A DNA stretch of 64,000 nucleotides. It comes from Leifsonia sp. Leaf336. Its GTDB lineage: Bacteria > Actinomycetota > Actinomycetes > Actinomycetales > Microbacteriaceae. The stretch covers positions 1,002,443 to 1,066,442 of the forward strand of contig NZ_LMOZ01000001.1 in NCBI RefSeq assembly GCF_001423695.1, read 5' to 3'. A model generated the notes under the pieces. It was not told where the DNA came from. It saw only the letters and a program-made list of their open reading frames with translations, and did not search any database. The translations under genes were made by a program, and so were the position numbers. Below, piece by piece: positions 1 through 8,055 of this stretch (the first letter of the stretch is position 1; each line of letters opens with the position of its first letter).

Positions 1-750
1 ATCGCGACCCTCACGCAGCAGCTCGACGAGCTCGACGGCGTGCGCGACCAGCGCGTCAGCGCCGTCGTCGCCGACAAGCGCACAACCTACCTCGCCGGCG
101 GCAAGGAGGTCACGCCGGGCCAGATGCTCGAGCGCCTCGGCTTCACCAACGCGCAGCTCTCCACCCCGGTCAAAGACCTCTCCGGCGGTCAGAAGCGCCG
201 CCTCCAGTTGCTGCTGATCCTGCTGGACGAGCCGAACGTGCTCATCCTCGACGAGCCGACCAACGATCTCGACACCGACATGCTCGCGGCGATGGAGGAC
301 CTCCTCGACGGCTGGCCCGGAACGCTGCTCGTGGTCTCGCACGACCGCTACCTCGTCGAGCGCGTCACCGACCAGCAGTACGCGGTCATCGACGGGGCTT
401 TCCGTCACCTCCCGGGCGGGATCGACGAGTACCTGCGGCTGCGGCGTGAGCGGGGTGCGGCGCCGAGCGCGGCGGGCGGGGTCGGGTCCACTCCGGCGTC
501 CGCTGCTGCGCCCGCTCCCGGCCTCTCGGGCGCTGCGCTGCGCACCGCCGAGAAGGAGCTGGCCTCCATCGATCGCCGCCTCGCCAAACTGGCCGGTCAA
601 GTCGCCGAGCATCACGAGTCGATCGCCCGTCACGACCAGTCCGACTACGTCGGCCTCGGCCGCCTCACCGAGGAGCTGCGCGCTCTGGAGGGCGAGATCG
701 CCGACCACGAGACCCGCTGGCTGGAGCTGTCGGAACAACTGGAGGGCTGA
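1..750 (+). CDS. ABC-F family ATP-binding protein, C-terminal part (5' truncated)
   Basis: The reading frame is open from the first base, so the gene starts outside the window; 249 residues remain. Seen: the second ABC domain signature LSGGQKRR near base 178, Walker B with NVLILDEPTNDLD, and the switch histidine in VVSHDRYLVERV. A variable linker follows, then a charged coiled coil of about 70 residues at the C terminus. No membrane segment is present. ABC-F proteins have two fused ATPase domains and act on the ribosome (translation factors or antibiotic protection) rather than in transport. The C-terminal coiled coil resembles the Uup-type DNA/RNA-binding tail. The exact subfamily cannot be told without the N-terminal half. 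The gene converges on the GNAT gene across a repeat-rich gap. Confidence 0.9.
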   Translation: MATLTQQLDELDGVRDQRVSAVVADKRTTYLAGGKEVTPGQMLERLGFTNAQLSTPVKDLSGGQKRRLQLLLILLDEPNVLILDEPTNDLDTDMLAAMEDLLDGWPGTLLVVSHDRYLVERVTDQQYAVIDGAFRHLPGGIDEYLRLRRERGAAPSAAGGVGSTPASAAAPAPGLSGAALRTAEKELASIDRRLAKLAGQVAEHHESIARHDQSDYVGLGRLTEELRALEGEIADHETRWLELSEQLEG

Positions 751-774
751 CCCGGCAACCCGCGCGCGTGTGGA

Positions 775-1010
775 CAACGGAGGAGTTCCGCCCGGACACG
801 CCGGCAGAACGCAGCCAACGGAGGAGTTCGGTGCGACCTGCTGCCGGGACTCCTCTTTTGCCGACGGCCTTTGCCGACGGCCTTTGCCGACGGCCTTTGC
901 CAACGCCGTGCCAGCGCCCGTCGGCAACGGAGGACATCCCAGCGGCCCAGCCTCCGATATCCTCCGTTGGCTGCGTTCTGCCGGCGTGCCGGCCGGGAGC
1001 TCCTCCGTTG
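775..1010. repeat. Nested inverted repeat in convergent gap, CAACGGAGGA family
   Basis: Two 51-base arms, 775-825 and 960-1010, are inverted copies of one another with 45 of 51 positions matching. Both ends of each arm carry the decamer CAACGGAGGA or its complement. A further inverted pair of the decamer flanks 925-969, and a degenerate copy lies at 851-860, giving six copies. The block lies between the 3' ends of two converging genes, so it could fold in transcripts from either side. It may act as a bidirectional terminator or as a REP-like element; function is inferred only. Confidence 0.8.
857..908 (+). repeat. 13-bp tandem repeat, three perfect units plus one degenerate
   Basis: The unit TTTGCCGACGGCC occurs three times head to tail (857-869, 870-882, 883-895), followed by a diverged fourth unit to 908. 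It lies in the loop of the larger inverted repeat. Such short perfect tandem units usually vary in copy number between strains. Confidence 0.85.
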
Positions 1011-1019
1011 GCAGCACCC

Positions 1020-1550
1020 CTACGGCGCCGCGAACAACTCCATCCGCACGTTGTAATACGCGTCGCTCGGGCCGAGCCGTCGCATCCCGATGCGTTCGCA
1101 CACCCGCTGAGACGCCGTGTTCTCCGGGTAGGTGACGGCCACCACCCGCGGAAGCTCGACGAGCGCCGCGTCGAGGAGCGCCCCTGCGGCCTCTGCCGCG
1201 TAGCCGTGCCCCCAGTGGTCGGGATGGAAGTGCCACCCGATCTCGGTGTCGCCCGACGGCCGCAGCGGCTCTGGCCCGGAGGCGGGGATCGGCTGCAGCA
1301 TCACGGTGCCGACCGGCTCATCGGAGGAGGCCAGCGACACCACGCGGAAGGCCCGCAGGTCGTCCTCGAGCGCGCGCAGCCGTGCCACCCTGCGCGCGGC
1401 GTCAGCCGGGTCGGTCATCACGGCGGGCGTCCGGCCGAGGAAGCGGGCGACCTCCCACCGCGAGTACAGGTCGAAGGCGAACGCGGCGTCGTCGTCGCGC
1501 CAGGGACGCAGCACGAGCCGGTCGGTGGCGAGCTCGGTCGGGATGTGCAC
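1020..1550 (-). CDS. GNAT family N-acetyltransferase (RimJ/RimL type)
   Basis: A 176-residue protein that probably transfers an acetyl group from acetyl-CoA to an amino group of a protein or small molecule. Seen: the N-terminal TDRLVLRPWRDDDA typical of the RimJ-like Acetyltransf_3 group, the acetyl-CoA loop region IGWHFHPDHWGHGYAAEAA around residues 105-123, and the late NTASQRVCERIGM motif. The GTG start at 1550 is chosen because the homologous N terminus begins there and a TAGGGT hexamer lies 7 bases upstream, suggesting a leaderless mRNA. It is transcribed divergently from the aidB-like gene. The substrate is unknown. Confidence 0.88.
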   Translation of the reverse strand: MHIPTELATDRLVLRPWRDDDAAFAFDLYSRWEVARFLGRTPAVMTDPADAARRVARLRALEDDLRAFRVVSLASSDEPVGTVMLQPIPASGPEPLRPSGDTEIGWHFHPDHWGHGYAAEAAGALLDAALVELPRVVAVTYPENTASQRVCERIGMRRLGPSDAYYNVRMELFAAP

Positions 1551-1557
1551 CCGCCCC

Positions 1558-1563
1558 ACCCTA
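1558..1563 (-). promoter_or_regulatory. -10 box, probably leaderless, for the GNAT gene
   Basis: TAGGGT on the minus strand ends 7 bases before the GTG start at 1550, and no Shine-Dalgarno sequence lies between them. No convincing -35 is visible. Confidence 0.5.
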
Positions 1564-1615
1564 GCCCGCCAGACGCTCGCAAGACCCTCGCAAGACCCCC
1601 GCCAGACCCCCGCAC

Positions 1616-1621
1616 TAGACT
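1616..1621 (+). promoter_or_regulatory. -10 box, probably leaderless, for the aidB-like gene
   Basis: TAGACT is followed by 6 bases and then the ATG at 1628, which leaves no room for a ribosome binding site. The bases upstream (about 1570-1615) hold a short imperfect repetition of CGCAAGACCC/CGCCAGACCC. Confidence 0.6.
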
Positions 1622-1627
1622 CGCCGC

Positions 1628-3229
1628 ATGCCCACGCACACCGTCGTGAATCAGGCCCCACCGCGCGTCGACGTCGACGAGTTCGCCGCGAACCTCCCGC
1701 TGCGGGAGGCGGTCGAGCGGCACGACGCCGACTGGGCCGTCGCCGACCTCGGGGCGGTCGGGCGGCTGGTCGGGTCCTCCGGCTTCCAGGCCGACGCCGA
1801 GCGGGCGAACGTTCGCGAGCCGCAGTTGCGCGCATTCGACCGCTGGGGAGACCGCATCGACGAGGTCGACTACGACGAGAGCTACCACCGGGTGATCCGG
1901 GAGGCCGTCGCCGCCGGAGCGCACACCTCCGCATGGGCCGAGCCCCGCCCGGGCGCGAACGTCGCGCGGGCCGCCGCGTTCATGCTGTTCGCGCAGGTGG
2001 AGCCCGGGCACGCCTGCCCCGTCTCGATGTCGCACGCGGCCGTCGCCGCGCTCGCCGCCTCCCCGGAGCTCGCCGCCGAGTGGGCGCCGCGGCTGCTGTC
2101 GCGGGAGTACGACGGCCGTCTCGGAGCGAACAAGCCGTCGGCGCTGTTCGGCATGGCGATGACCGAGAAGCAGGGCGGCTCCGACGTCCGCGCCAACACC
2201 ACCCGGGCGCTCGCCGACGGCGACGGCCGCTGGCTGCTGACCGGCCACAAGTGGTTCTGCTCCGCGCCGATGTCGGACGCCTTCCTCGTGCTCGCCCAGA
2301 CCGCGGGCGGCCTGAGCTGCTTCGTCGTGCCGCGCGTCCTGGAGGACGGAACGCGCAACGTCTTCCTCATCCAGCGCCTCAAGGACAAGCTCGGCAACCG
2401 CTCCAACGCCTCCAGCGAGGTCGAGTTCGACGGAACGGTCGGCCACCTCCTCGGCGAGGAGGGACGCGGCGTGCGGACCATTCTCGAGATGGTCAACCGC
2501 ACCCGGCTCGACTGCGTACTCGGTACCGCGGCCGGAATGCGCCAGGGCGTCGCGGAGGCGGCGTGGCACGTGCGGCACCGGTCGGCGTTCGGCAAGCGCC
2601 TCGTCGACCAGCCGGCGATGACGGCGGTGCTCGCCGACCTGGCCCTGGAGTCGGAGGCCGCCACCGCCGTGGCGCTGCGGCTGGCCCGGGCGCACGACGA
2701 CGATGCCCCGGAGGCCGACGTCGCCTTCCGCCGCCTCGCCACCGCAGTGAGCAAGTACTGGGTGTGCAAGCGCGGACCGGGCCACGCCTACGAGGCGATG
2801 GAGTGCCTGGGCGGCAACGGCTATACGGAGGTGTTCCCGCTGGCCCGGCGCTATCGCGAGCAGCCGGTGATGGCCATCTGGGAGGGCTCCGGCAACGTGA
2901 TCGCCCTCGACGTGCTGCGCGCGCTGGGCCGCGAGCCGGCGAGCGTGGAGGCCTTCGACGCCGAGCTCGCCGCCGCCCGAGGCGTGCACGCCGCGTACGA
3001 CGTGCACCACGACCGGCTCCGCGGCGCGATCTCCGCGGCCGACGAGGCCTCCGCCCGTAGCCTGGTCGCCGCGCTCGCCGTGGGCCTTCAGGCGTCACTG
3101 CTCATCCGTCACGCTCCGGCTGCGGTGGCCGATGCGTTCGTCGCCTCCCGCCTCGGCCCCGACCGTGGATCCCTCTACGGAGAGCTGCCCTCCGGACTCG
3201 ACGTCACCTCGATCGCCGGCCGGGCCTGA
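1628..3229 (+). CDS. AidB-like acyl-CoA dehydrogenase family protein
   Basis: A 533-residue flavoprotein matching the length of E. coli AidB (about 540). Seen: the N-terminal AidB-type extension, the FAD/substrate segment GMAMTEKQGGSDVRANTT around residues 178-195, HKWFCSAP, and the C-terminal helical domain with YEAMECLGGNGYTE and WEGSGNVIALD. In this family FAD is bound as in isovaleryl-CoA dehydrogenases. E. coli AidB belongs to the adaptive response to alkylating agents and binds DNA, but many actinobacterial members are simply annotated as acyl-CoA dehydrogenases. Nothing nearby (no ada or alkA) proves an alkylation role. The ATG start directly follows a leaderless-type -10 box. Confidence 0.88.
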   Translation: MPTHTVVNQAPPRVDVDEFAANLPLREAVERHDADWAVADLGAVGRLVGSSGFQADAERANVREPQLRAFDRWGDRIDEVDYDESYHRVIREAVAAGAHTSAWAEPRPGANVARAAAFMLFAQVEPGHACPVSMSHAAVAALAASPELAAEWAPRLLSREYDGRLGANKPSALFGMAMTEKQGGSDVRANTTRALADGDGRWLLTGHKWFCSAPMSDAFLVLAQTAGGLSCFVVPRVLEDGTRNVFLIQRLKDKLGNRSNASSEVEFDGTVGHLLGEEGRGVRTILEMVNRTRLDCVLGTAAGMRQGVAEAAWHVRHRSAFGKRLVDQPAMTAVLADLALESEAATAVALRLARAHDDDAPEADVAFRRLATAVSKYWVCKRGPGHAYEAMECLGGNGYTEVFPLARRYREQPVMAIWEGSGNVIALDVLRALGREPASVEAFDAELAAARGVHAAYDVHHDRLRGAISAADEASARSLVAALAVGLQASLLIRHAPAAVADAFVASRLGPDRGSLYGELPSGLDVTSIAGRA

Positions 3230-3236
3230 GCGGTCG

Positions 3237-5816
3237 TCAGCCGATCTTCTGCGTGCTCGAGGGTTCGTCGGTGGAGGCGGCCGCCGCGGGGGAGGCCGGG
3301 ATGACGGGCGTGGCGGGGTCGGGCTGGGCACCGATGGCCCGATAGAACTCGGCGACCGCCTTGCGGTTGTAGCCGGCCCAGTCGAAACCGCCGTCCGGGA
3401 CGTCTCCGCGCAGGAAGGCGCGCAGCCCGTCTGCGACACCGTCGACCGACTGCGGCACGACTAGGCCGCTGCCCTTGGGCAGCGCGTTCTTCGCGGACGC
3501 GAACTCGACGGTGACGATGGGAAGCTGCAGCACCAGCGCCTCCAGGATGACCATCGGCTGACCTTCGTAGTCGCTCGAGAGCACGAAGCAGTCGGCCTTC
3601 GCCATGATGGCGTGCGGATTGCGCTGCATGCCGGTGAGGAAGACCGAGCCCTGCAGCCCGAGCTCGGCGACCACGGCCTCCAGATTACCGGCGAGCGGGC
3701 CGGAGCCCACGATCAGCAGGCGCGTCTTCGGGTTCTCCGCGTGCACCTGGGCGAAGGCGCGGATCAGGCGCTCCTGGTTCTTCTCCGGCGACAGCCGGCC
3801 CACGTTCACGAAGGTGGTGATGCCCTCGCTCGGGGCCAGCAGCTGCTCCGCCCAGTCGGGGATGCTGCCGGTCTCCTCGTCGAAGGCGAGCTCATGGAGG
3901 TCGGCCGCCGCGTTCTCGAGGATGTGCTCGGCGTCGACGGTGTTGAGCGCCGAGCGGAACTTCGCGGGCTCGGCGTACTCCGCGAGGGAGGCGCGGTTCA
4001 CCTCGGACAGCGTCGGCGAGACCGACACCAGGTGGTCGTACTGCGCGTACAGCGTGAACAGCTGCGTGAGCGAGTGCAGCATCCGCTTCTCGCCATTGAC
4101 CTCGCGGTGCGCGTCGGCGGCGAGGTCGTTGTGCATCCAGATCGAGCGCTGCGCCTCGGGGGAGTGGAGGAGCAGGATCGCCCAGAACGGGCCGTAGCCG
4201 GAGAAGTCGACCACGTAGTCGAACCGGGTGTCGCCGAAGCAGCGGTACCACTCGTCGTCCCACAGCTGGTTCTGCGCGTCGGTCTCGGCGTGCTGGGCCG
4301 TGCGGCCGCGACGGAAGTCGAGGTGCCGGGCCAGATGCCGCAGCTTGGCGCCGTTCATGCCGCCGACGCGGGGGAACTGACGCACGGCCGGGTGGATCTG
4401 GCTCTGCTTGGCGATGATCGTCTGCGACCCGCTCTGGGCGAAGAACGCGGAGACGTCGTAGCGCTCGTGGTCGAGGTTGTTGAGCAGGTTCAGCGCCGAG
4501 GTGGTGATCCCGTTCGGGCGCATTCCGCCGAGGTAGAGCAGGATCTTCTCGCGGCCGTCGTCGTCGAGCGAGGTGCGCAGGCGGTAGCCCTCGCGCACGC
4601 CGCGGAACACGATGTCGACGACGCGCTCGGAGGCCGAGCCGTCGTCGTAGGGGGTGAACCGGCGCTGCATGTCGAGGTAGCGCTCCTGGGACTCCGCCGG
4701 AACGCGGTCGTCGTCGGCCGCGACCGCCGCGAGCGCGTCGCCCAGTTCGCGAGCCGACATGAGGGTCGGCCCCGGCCACTCGTCCGGCTCGAAGTAGAGG
4801 CCGCGCGTCCCAGCGTACTCGGCGAGGTCGGGCGTGAAGAAGAGGATCGGCCGGCCGGTGCGGAGGTAGTCGAAGAAGATGCTCGAGTAGTCGCCGACCA
4901 GGATGTCGGTGGCCCCGAGGACGAGGTTCGTGGGGATCTCGTTGGGCACAAGCATCCGCGCCAGCTCGGGGCGGTCGGCGGCCAGCGCGTGCACCGTCTG
5001 GTGCGTCTTGACGAGCACGGCGTAGCGGCTCGTGTCGATACGCTGCTCGACTTCGTGGAGGTGCGCGAGGAGGGCGTCGAGGTCGTCCTCCGGCCGGCCG
5101 AACGTCTGGCCCTTCCAGGTGGGCGCGTAGAGGATGATCTTGCGGTCGCCGAGGGGGATTCCGGAGGCCACGAGCCGGCGCCGCACGTCGTCGCGCTGCG
5201 CGTCGTCGAGGAACTGCCGGTCGACGCGCGGGTAGCCCTCCTCGATGATCGTGCCGCGGTAGATGCCGTCGAGCTTGTACGCGCTCTGGTACATCTGGTC
5301 GGCCATGAACGGATTGGCCGCCAGCAGGTAGTCGGCCTGCACGAAGTTGCGGACGATGTTGGCGGTCGCGAGCGCGCCGTCTTCGATGTCGTAGCCCATG
5401 CGCTTGAGCGGGGTGCCGTGCCAGGTGTTCAGGTAGACCTGGCCGGGCCGCTTGGAGAAGTCGTACGGGAAGGTGGCGTTGTTGACGAGGTACTGGCTGG
5501 TGGCGAGCGCCCGGTAGTACGCGGCCGAGCCGTAGCGGACGAACGTCACGCGGGGGTCGTCGGCGAACTCCTCGACCGCGGCCCGGTAGCGGTGGAGGTC
5601 GGAGAGCGCCCAGATGTGGGTGAGGTGCTTCAGGTCGGGTGCGGCGAGCAGCTGCCGGAACAGCGCCTCCGGGTTGTCGAGCATCCCGTTGCCCGAGAAG
5701 GATTCGTAGAAGACCGAGCCGAGGACGAGCGGCTGCCGGCGCCAGTGCGCGTGGATTTCGAACCGAGCGGCGCGCTTCACCCGGGACGGCAGGCGCTTCA
5801 GGCGGGAGAGTCTCAT
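3237..5816 (-). CDS. Bifunctional wall-polymer enzyme: CDP-glycerol glycerophosphotransferase plus GT4 glycosyltransferase
   Basis: An 859-residue cytoplasmic or membrane-associated protein with two domains. Residues about 30-400 are a Glyphos_transf (TagF/TarF-like) domain, with the family motifs TWHGTPLKRMGYD and GDYSSIFFDYLRTGRPILFF that carry the conserved histidine and aspartate. Residues about 425-825 are a GT-B glycosyltransferase of family 4, with NVGRLSPEKNQERLIRAF, a nucleotide-sugar site SSDYEGQPMVILEAL and GSGLVVP. The tail is Pro/Ala/Ser-rich. TagF-type enzymes polymerise glycerol or ribitol phosphate for teichoic acids; the GT4 half would add a sugar to that polymer. No other teichoic-acid genes are adjacent. 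The fusion is discussed as a finding. Confidence 0.87.
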   Translation of the reverse strand: MRLSRLKRLPSRVKRAARFEIHAHWRRQPLVLGSVFYESFSGNGMLDNPEALFRQLLAAPDLKHLTHIWALSDLHRYRAAVEEFADDPRVTFVRYGSAAYYRALATSQYLVNNATFPYDFSKRPGQVYLNTWHGTPLKRMGYDIEDGALATANIVRNFVQADYLLAANPFMADQMYQSAYKLDGIYRGTIIEEGYPRVDRQFLDDAQRDDVRRRLVASGIPLGDRKIILYAPTWKGQTFGRPEDDLDALLAHLHEVEQRIDTSRYAVLVKTHQTVHALAADRPELARMLVPNEIPTNLVLGATDILVGDYSSIFFDYLRTGRPILFFTPDLAEYAGTRGLYFEPDEWPGPTLMSARELGDALAAVAADDDRVPAESQERYLDMQRRFTPYDDGSASERVVDIVFRGVREGYRLRTSLDDDGREKILLYLGGMRPNGITTSALNLLNNLDHERYDVSAFFAQSGSQTIIAKQSQIHPAVRQFPRVGGMNGAKLRHLARHLDFRRGRTAQHAETDAQNQLWDDEWYRCFGDTRFDYVVDFSGYGPFWAILLLHSPEAQRSIWMHNDLAADAHREVNGEKRMLHSLTQLFTLYAQYDHLVSVSPTLSEVNRASLAEYAEPAKFRSALNTVDAEHILENAAADLHELAFDEETGSIPDWAEQLLAPSEGITTFVNVGRLSPEKNQERLIRAFAQVHAENPKTRLLIVGSGPLAGNLEAVVAELGLQGSVFLTGMQRNPHAIMAKADCFVLSSDYEGQPMVILEALVLQLPIVTVEFASAKNALPKGSGLVVPQSVDGVADGLRAFLRGDVPDGGFDWAGYNRKAVAEFYRAIGAQPDPATPVIPASPAAAASTDEPSSTQKIG

Positions 5817-5824
5817 CGCGGACG

Positions 5825-5830
5825 AGTTTA
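5825..5830 (-). promoter_or_regulatory. -10-like TAAACT upstream of the wall-polymer gene
   Basis: TAAACT on the minus strand ends 8 bases before the ATG at 5816, and no ribosome binding site is visible. This fits the near-leaderless pattern seen elsewhere in the window. Confidence 0.4.
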
Positions 5831-5877
5831 TGAGAGCGGGATAACAGTCTCCTGAGAAGCGCTCATGGAGAAGCTGG

Positions 5878-6408
5878 TCACGCCTCTGCGTCGAACCCGA
5901 GGCTCAGCTTGCGCAGCAGGCCCGCGAGGCGCTCTTGATCCCCAGGCGAAAGCGAGTCGAGGAGTTCGGCCTCGGCGTCCACCAGGCGGGTGATCGCGGC
6001 ATCGACCCTGGCGAGCCCCCCGGCGGTCATCTGCACCAGGATCCCGCGGCCGTCGTTCGGGTCCGTCCGGCGCTCGACGAGGCCGCGCGCGACCAGCCGG
6101 TCGATCCGGTTCGTCATGGTGCCCGACGACACCAGGGTCTGCTGGAGGAGCGACTTGGGGCTCAGCTGGAAGGGCGAGCCCGCGCGACGCAGCGCGGAGA
6201 GCACATCGAACTCCCACGAGTCGAGCTCGGAGCGTTCGAAGGCGCTCCGGCGAGCCCGGTCGAGGTGGCGGGAGAGTCGGTCGACGCGCGAGAGCACCTG
6301 AAGCGGCGAGAAGTCGAGGTCGGGACGTTCGCGGAGCCAGGCGCCGACGATGCGGTCCACCTCGTCGCGCGCCCCGCTGCGCGCCGTCCCGTCGTGTGCG
6401 TCGGCCAT
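5878..6408 (-). CDS. MarR family transcriptional regulator
   Basis: A 176-residue winged-helix regulator. Seen: the DNA-binding region with SWEFDVLSALRRAG, the recognition helix LLQQTLVSSGTMTNRIDRLVARGLVERR around residues 87-114, and the wing DPNDGRGILVQMT. MarR proteins act as dimers that bind a palindrome and usually respond to small phenolic ligands. The gene lies between the wall-polymer gene (same strand, 61 bases downstream) and tRNA-Gln, with no obvious partner. Its promoter box TAGCAT lies 6 bases before the ATG, although GGAGGG in the gap could also serve as a ribosome site. Confidence 0.93.
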   Translation of the reverse strand: MADAHDGTARSGARDEVDRIVGAWLRERPDLDFSPLQVLSRVDRLSRHLDRARRSAFERSELDSWEFDVLSALRRAGSPFQLSPKSLLQQTLVSSGTMTNRIDRLVARGLVERRTDPNDGRGILVQMTAGGLARVDAAITRLVDAEAELLDSLSPGDQERLAGLLRKLSLGFDAEA

Positions 6409-6414
6409 CCCTCC

Positions 6415-6420
6415 ATGCTA
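6415..6420 (-). promoter_or_regulatory. -10 box TAGCAT for the marR-type gene
   Basis: The hexamer on the minus strand ends 6 bases before the ATG at 6408. The intervening bases include GGAGGG, so either leaderless or very short-leader initiation is possible. Confidence 0.45.
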
Positions 6421-6489
6421 TTCGGCCGCCCGGCGCGCACGGCGGCACGCGCGGCCGAGTCTGGCAGACTGTGTGTGCGCGTTGCGCGG

Positions 6490-6561
6490 TCCGCCTTGGT
6501 GTAATGGCAGCACGACAGCCTTTGGAGCTGTTAGGTCTAGGTTCGAGTCCTGGAGGCGGAG
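6490..6561 (+). tRNA. tRNA-Gln (anticodon UUG)
   Basis: A 72-base cloverleaf. The 7-bp acceptor pairs TCCGCCT with AGGCGGA and is followed by a G discriminator. The anticodon stem ACAGC/GCTGT encloses loop CTTTGGA with anticodon TTG, and the T arm carries GGTTCGAGTCC. CCA is not encoded. It lies 51 bases upstream of glmU on the same strand. Confidence 0.95.
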
Positions 6562-6612
6562 CGACGTCCGCAGCCGACCCGACCCGACCGTCACCACCGC
6601 ACCGGGAGCATC

Positions 6613-8055
6613 ATGACCGACCAGAATCTCGCCATCGTCGTTCTCGCGGCCGGGCAGGGCACGCGGATGAAGTCCGCGACACCCAAGCTGCTGCACCCGC
6701 TGGGCGGCCTCCCGGTCGTCGGGCACGTGCTCGCGACCGCCCGCGAGCTCGACGCGGCGCGGGTCATCGCCGTGGTGCGTCACGAGCGCGATCGGCTCGC
6801 CGAGGTGATCACCGCCGACCTGCCCGACGCCGTCATCGTCGACCAGGACGACGTCCCGGGGACGGGCCGTGCGGTGGAGCAGGCGGTCGCCGCGCTCCCG
6901 GCGGACTTCGCCGGAGACGTCCTCGTGGTCAACGGCGATGTGCCGCTGCTCGACGCCGCGACGCTGCGCGAGCTGGTGGCCGCGCACCGGGCGGGAGGCG
7001 CTGCCGCGACGATCCTGTCGTCCTTCCCGGCCGATGCGACCGGCTACGGCCGCATCGTGCGCACCTCCGAGGGGCACCTCGACCGCATCGTCGAGCACAA
7101 GGACGCCAGCGACGACGAGCGCGCCATCGGCGAGATCAACGCCGGCATCTACGTCTTCGGCGCGGCCGCGCTGCGCGACATGCTCGCGAACGTGACCACC
7201 GACAACGCGCAGGGCGAGAAGTACCTCACCGACGTCATCGGACTGCTGCGGGAGGCCGGCTTCGACGTCGACGCGCTGCCGGTCTCGGAGTCGTGGCTGG
7301 TCGAGGGCATCAACGACCGCGCGCAGCTCAGCGAGGCCGCCGCCCGGCTCAACGCCCTGGTCGTCCGCACTTGGCAGCTCGCCGGCGTCACCGTGCAAGA
7401 CCCTGCCACGACCTGGATCGACGTCACAGTGACGCTGCAGCCCGATGTCACCATCCTTCCGGGAACCCAGCTGCGCGGCGCGACGGCCATCCGCACCGGG
7501 GCCACCATCGGCCCGGACACCACCCTCCTCGACACGGAGGTGGGCGACGGTGCGACCGTCACGCGCACCGACGCCACCCTCGCCGTGATCGGCGAGGGCG
7601 CCACCGTCGGGCCCTTCGCCTACCTGCGCCCCGGCACCGTCCTCGGCGCGAACGGCAAGATCGGCACCTTCACCGAGACCAAGAACGCCGTCATCGGAGC
7701 GGGCACCAAGCTGGCGCACTTCAACTACGTGGGCGACGCGGAGGTCGGCGAGAAGGGCAACCTCGGCGCCGGTGTCATCACCGCCAACTACGACGGGGTG
7801 AACAAGCACCGCACGGTCATCGGCTCGCACGTGCGGATCAGCACGAACACGGTGCTCGTCGCGCCCGTTAGGATGGGTGACGGAGCGTACACCGGGGCGG
7901 GAACGGTCGTCCGGAAGGACGTTCCACCAGGCGCGCTCGCCATCACGGTCGCGCCGCAGCGCAACATCGAAGGCTGGGTCGCCGAGAAGCGGCCGGGCAC
8001 CGACGCCGCACGTGCCGCTGAGCAGAGCACGGCTGCGGAAGAGAGCGGAGAGTAA
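6613..8055 (+). CDS. glmU: Bifunctional UDP-GlcNAc pyrophosphorylase / glucosamine-1-phosphate acetyltransferase
   Basis: GlmU makes UDP-N-acetylglucosamine for peptidoglycan: it acetylates glucosamine-1-phosphate, then transfers UMP from UTP. The 480-residue protein has the usual family length. The N-terminal nucleotidyltransferase domain starts with VVLAAGQGTRMKS and carries the uridine-binding and metal-binding segment GDVPLL near residue 105. The C-terminal left-handed beta helix, from about residue 260, shows hexapeptide repeats such as IGEGATVGPFAYLRPGT and GNLGAGVITANYDG. The tail (residues 455-480) is Ala/Glu-rich and probably disordered. The stop codon TAA is followed at once by the GTG of prs, so the two are co-translated. 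Confidence 0.97.
   Translation: MTDQNLAIVVLAAGQGTRMKSATPKLLHPLGGLPVVGHVLATARELDAARVIAVVRHERDRLAEVITADLPDAVIVDQDDVPGTGRAVEQAVAALPADFAGDVLVVNGDVPLLDAATLRELVAAHRAGGAAATILSSFPADATGYGRIVRTSEGHLDRIVEHKDASDDERAIGEINAGIYVFGAAALRDMLANVTTDNAQGEKYLTDVIGLLREAGFDVDALPVSESWLVEGINDRAQLSEAAARLNALVVRTWQLAGVTVQDPATTWIDVTVTLQPDVTILPGTQLRGATAIRTGATIGPDTTLLDTEVGDGATVTRTDATLAVIGEGATVGPFAYLRPGTVLGANGKIGTFTETKNAVIGAGTKLAHFNYVGDAEVGEKGNLGAGVITANYDGVNKHRTVIGSHVRISTNTVLVAPVRMGDGAYTGAGTVVRKDVPPGALAITVAPQRNIEGWVAEKRPGTDAARAAEQSTAAEESGE

Noticed and set aside
3612-5855. A 747-codon open frame on the plus strand opposite the wall-polymer gene
   Set aside because: The opposite strand has two recognisable enzyme domains. 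This translation is Val/Glu/Arg-rich, with no motif, ribosome site or promoter.
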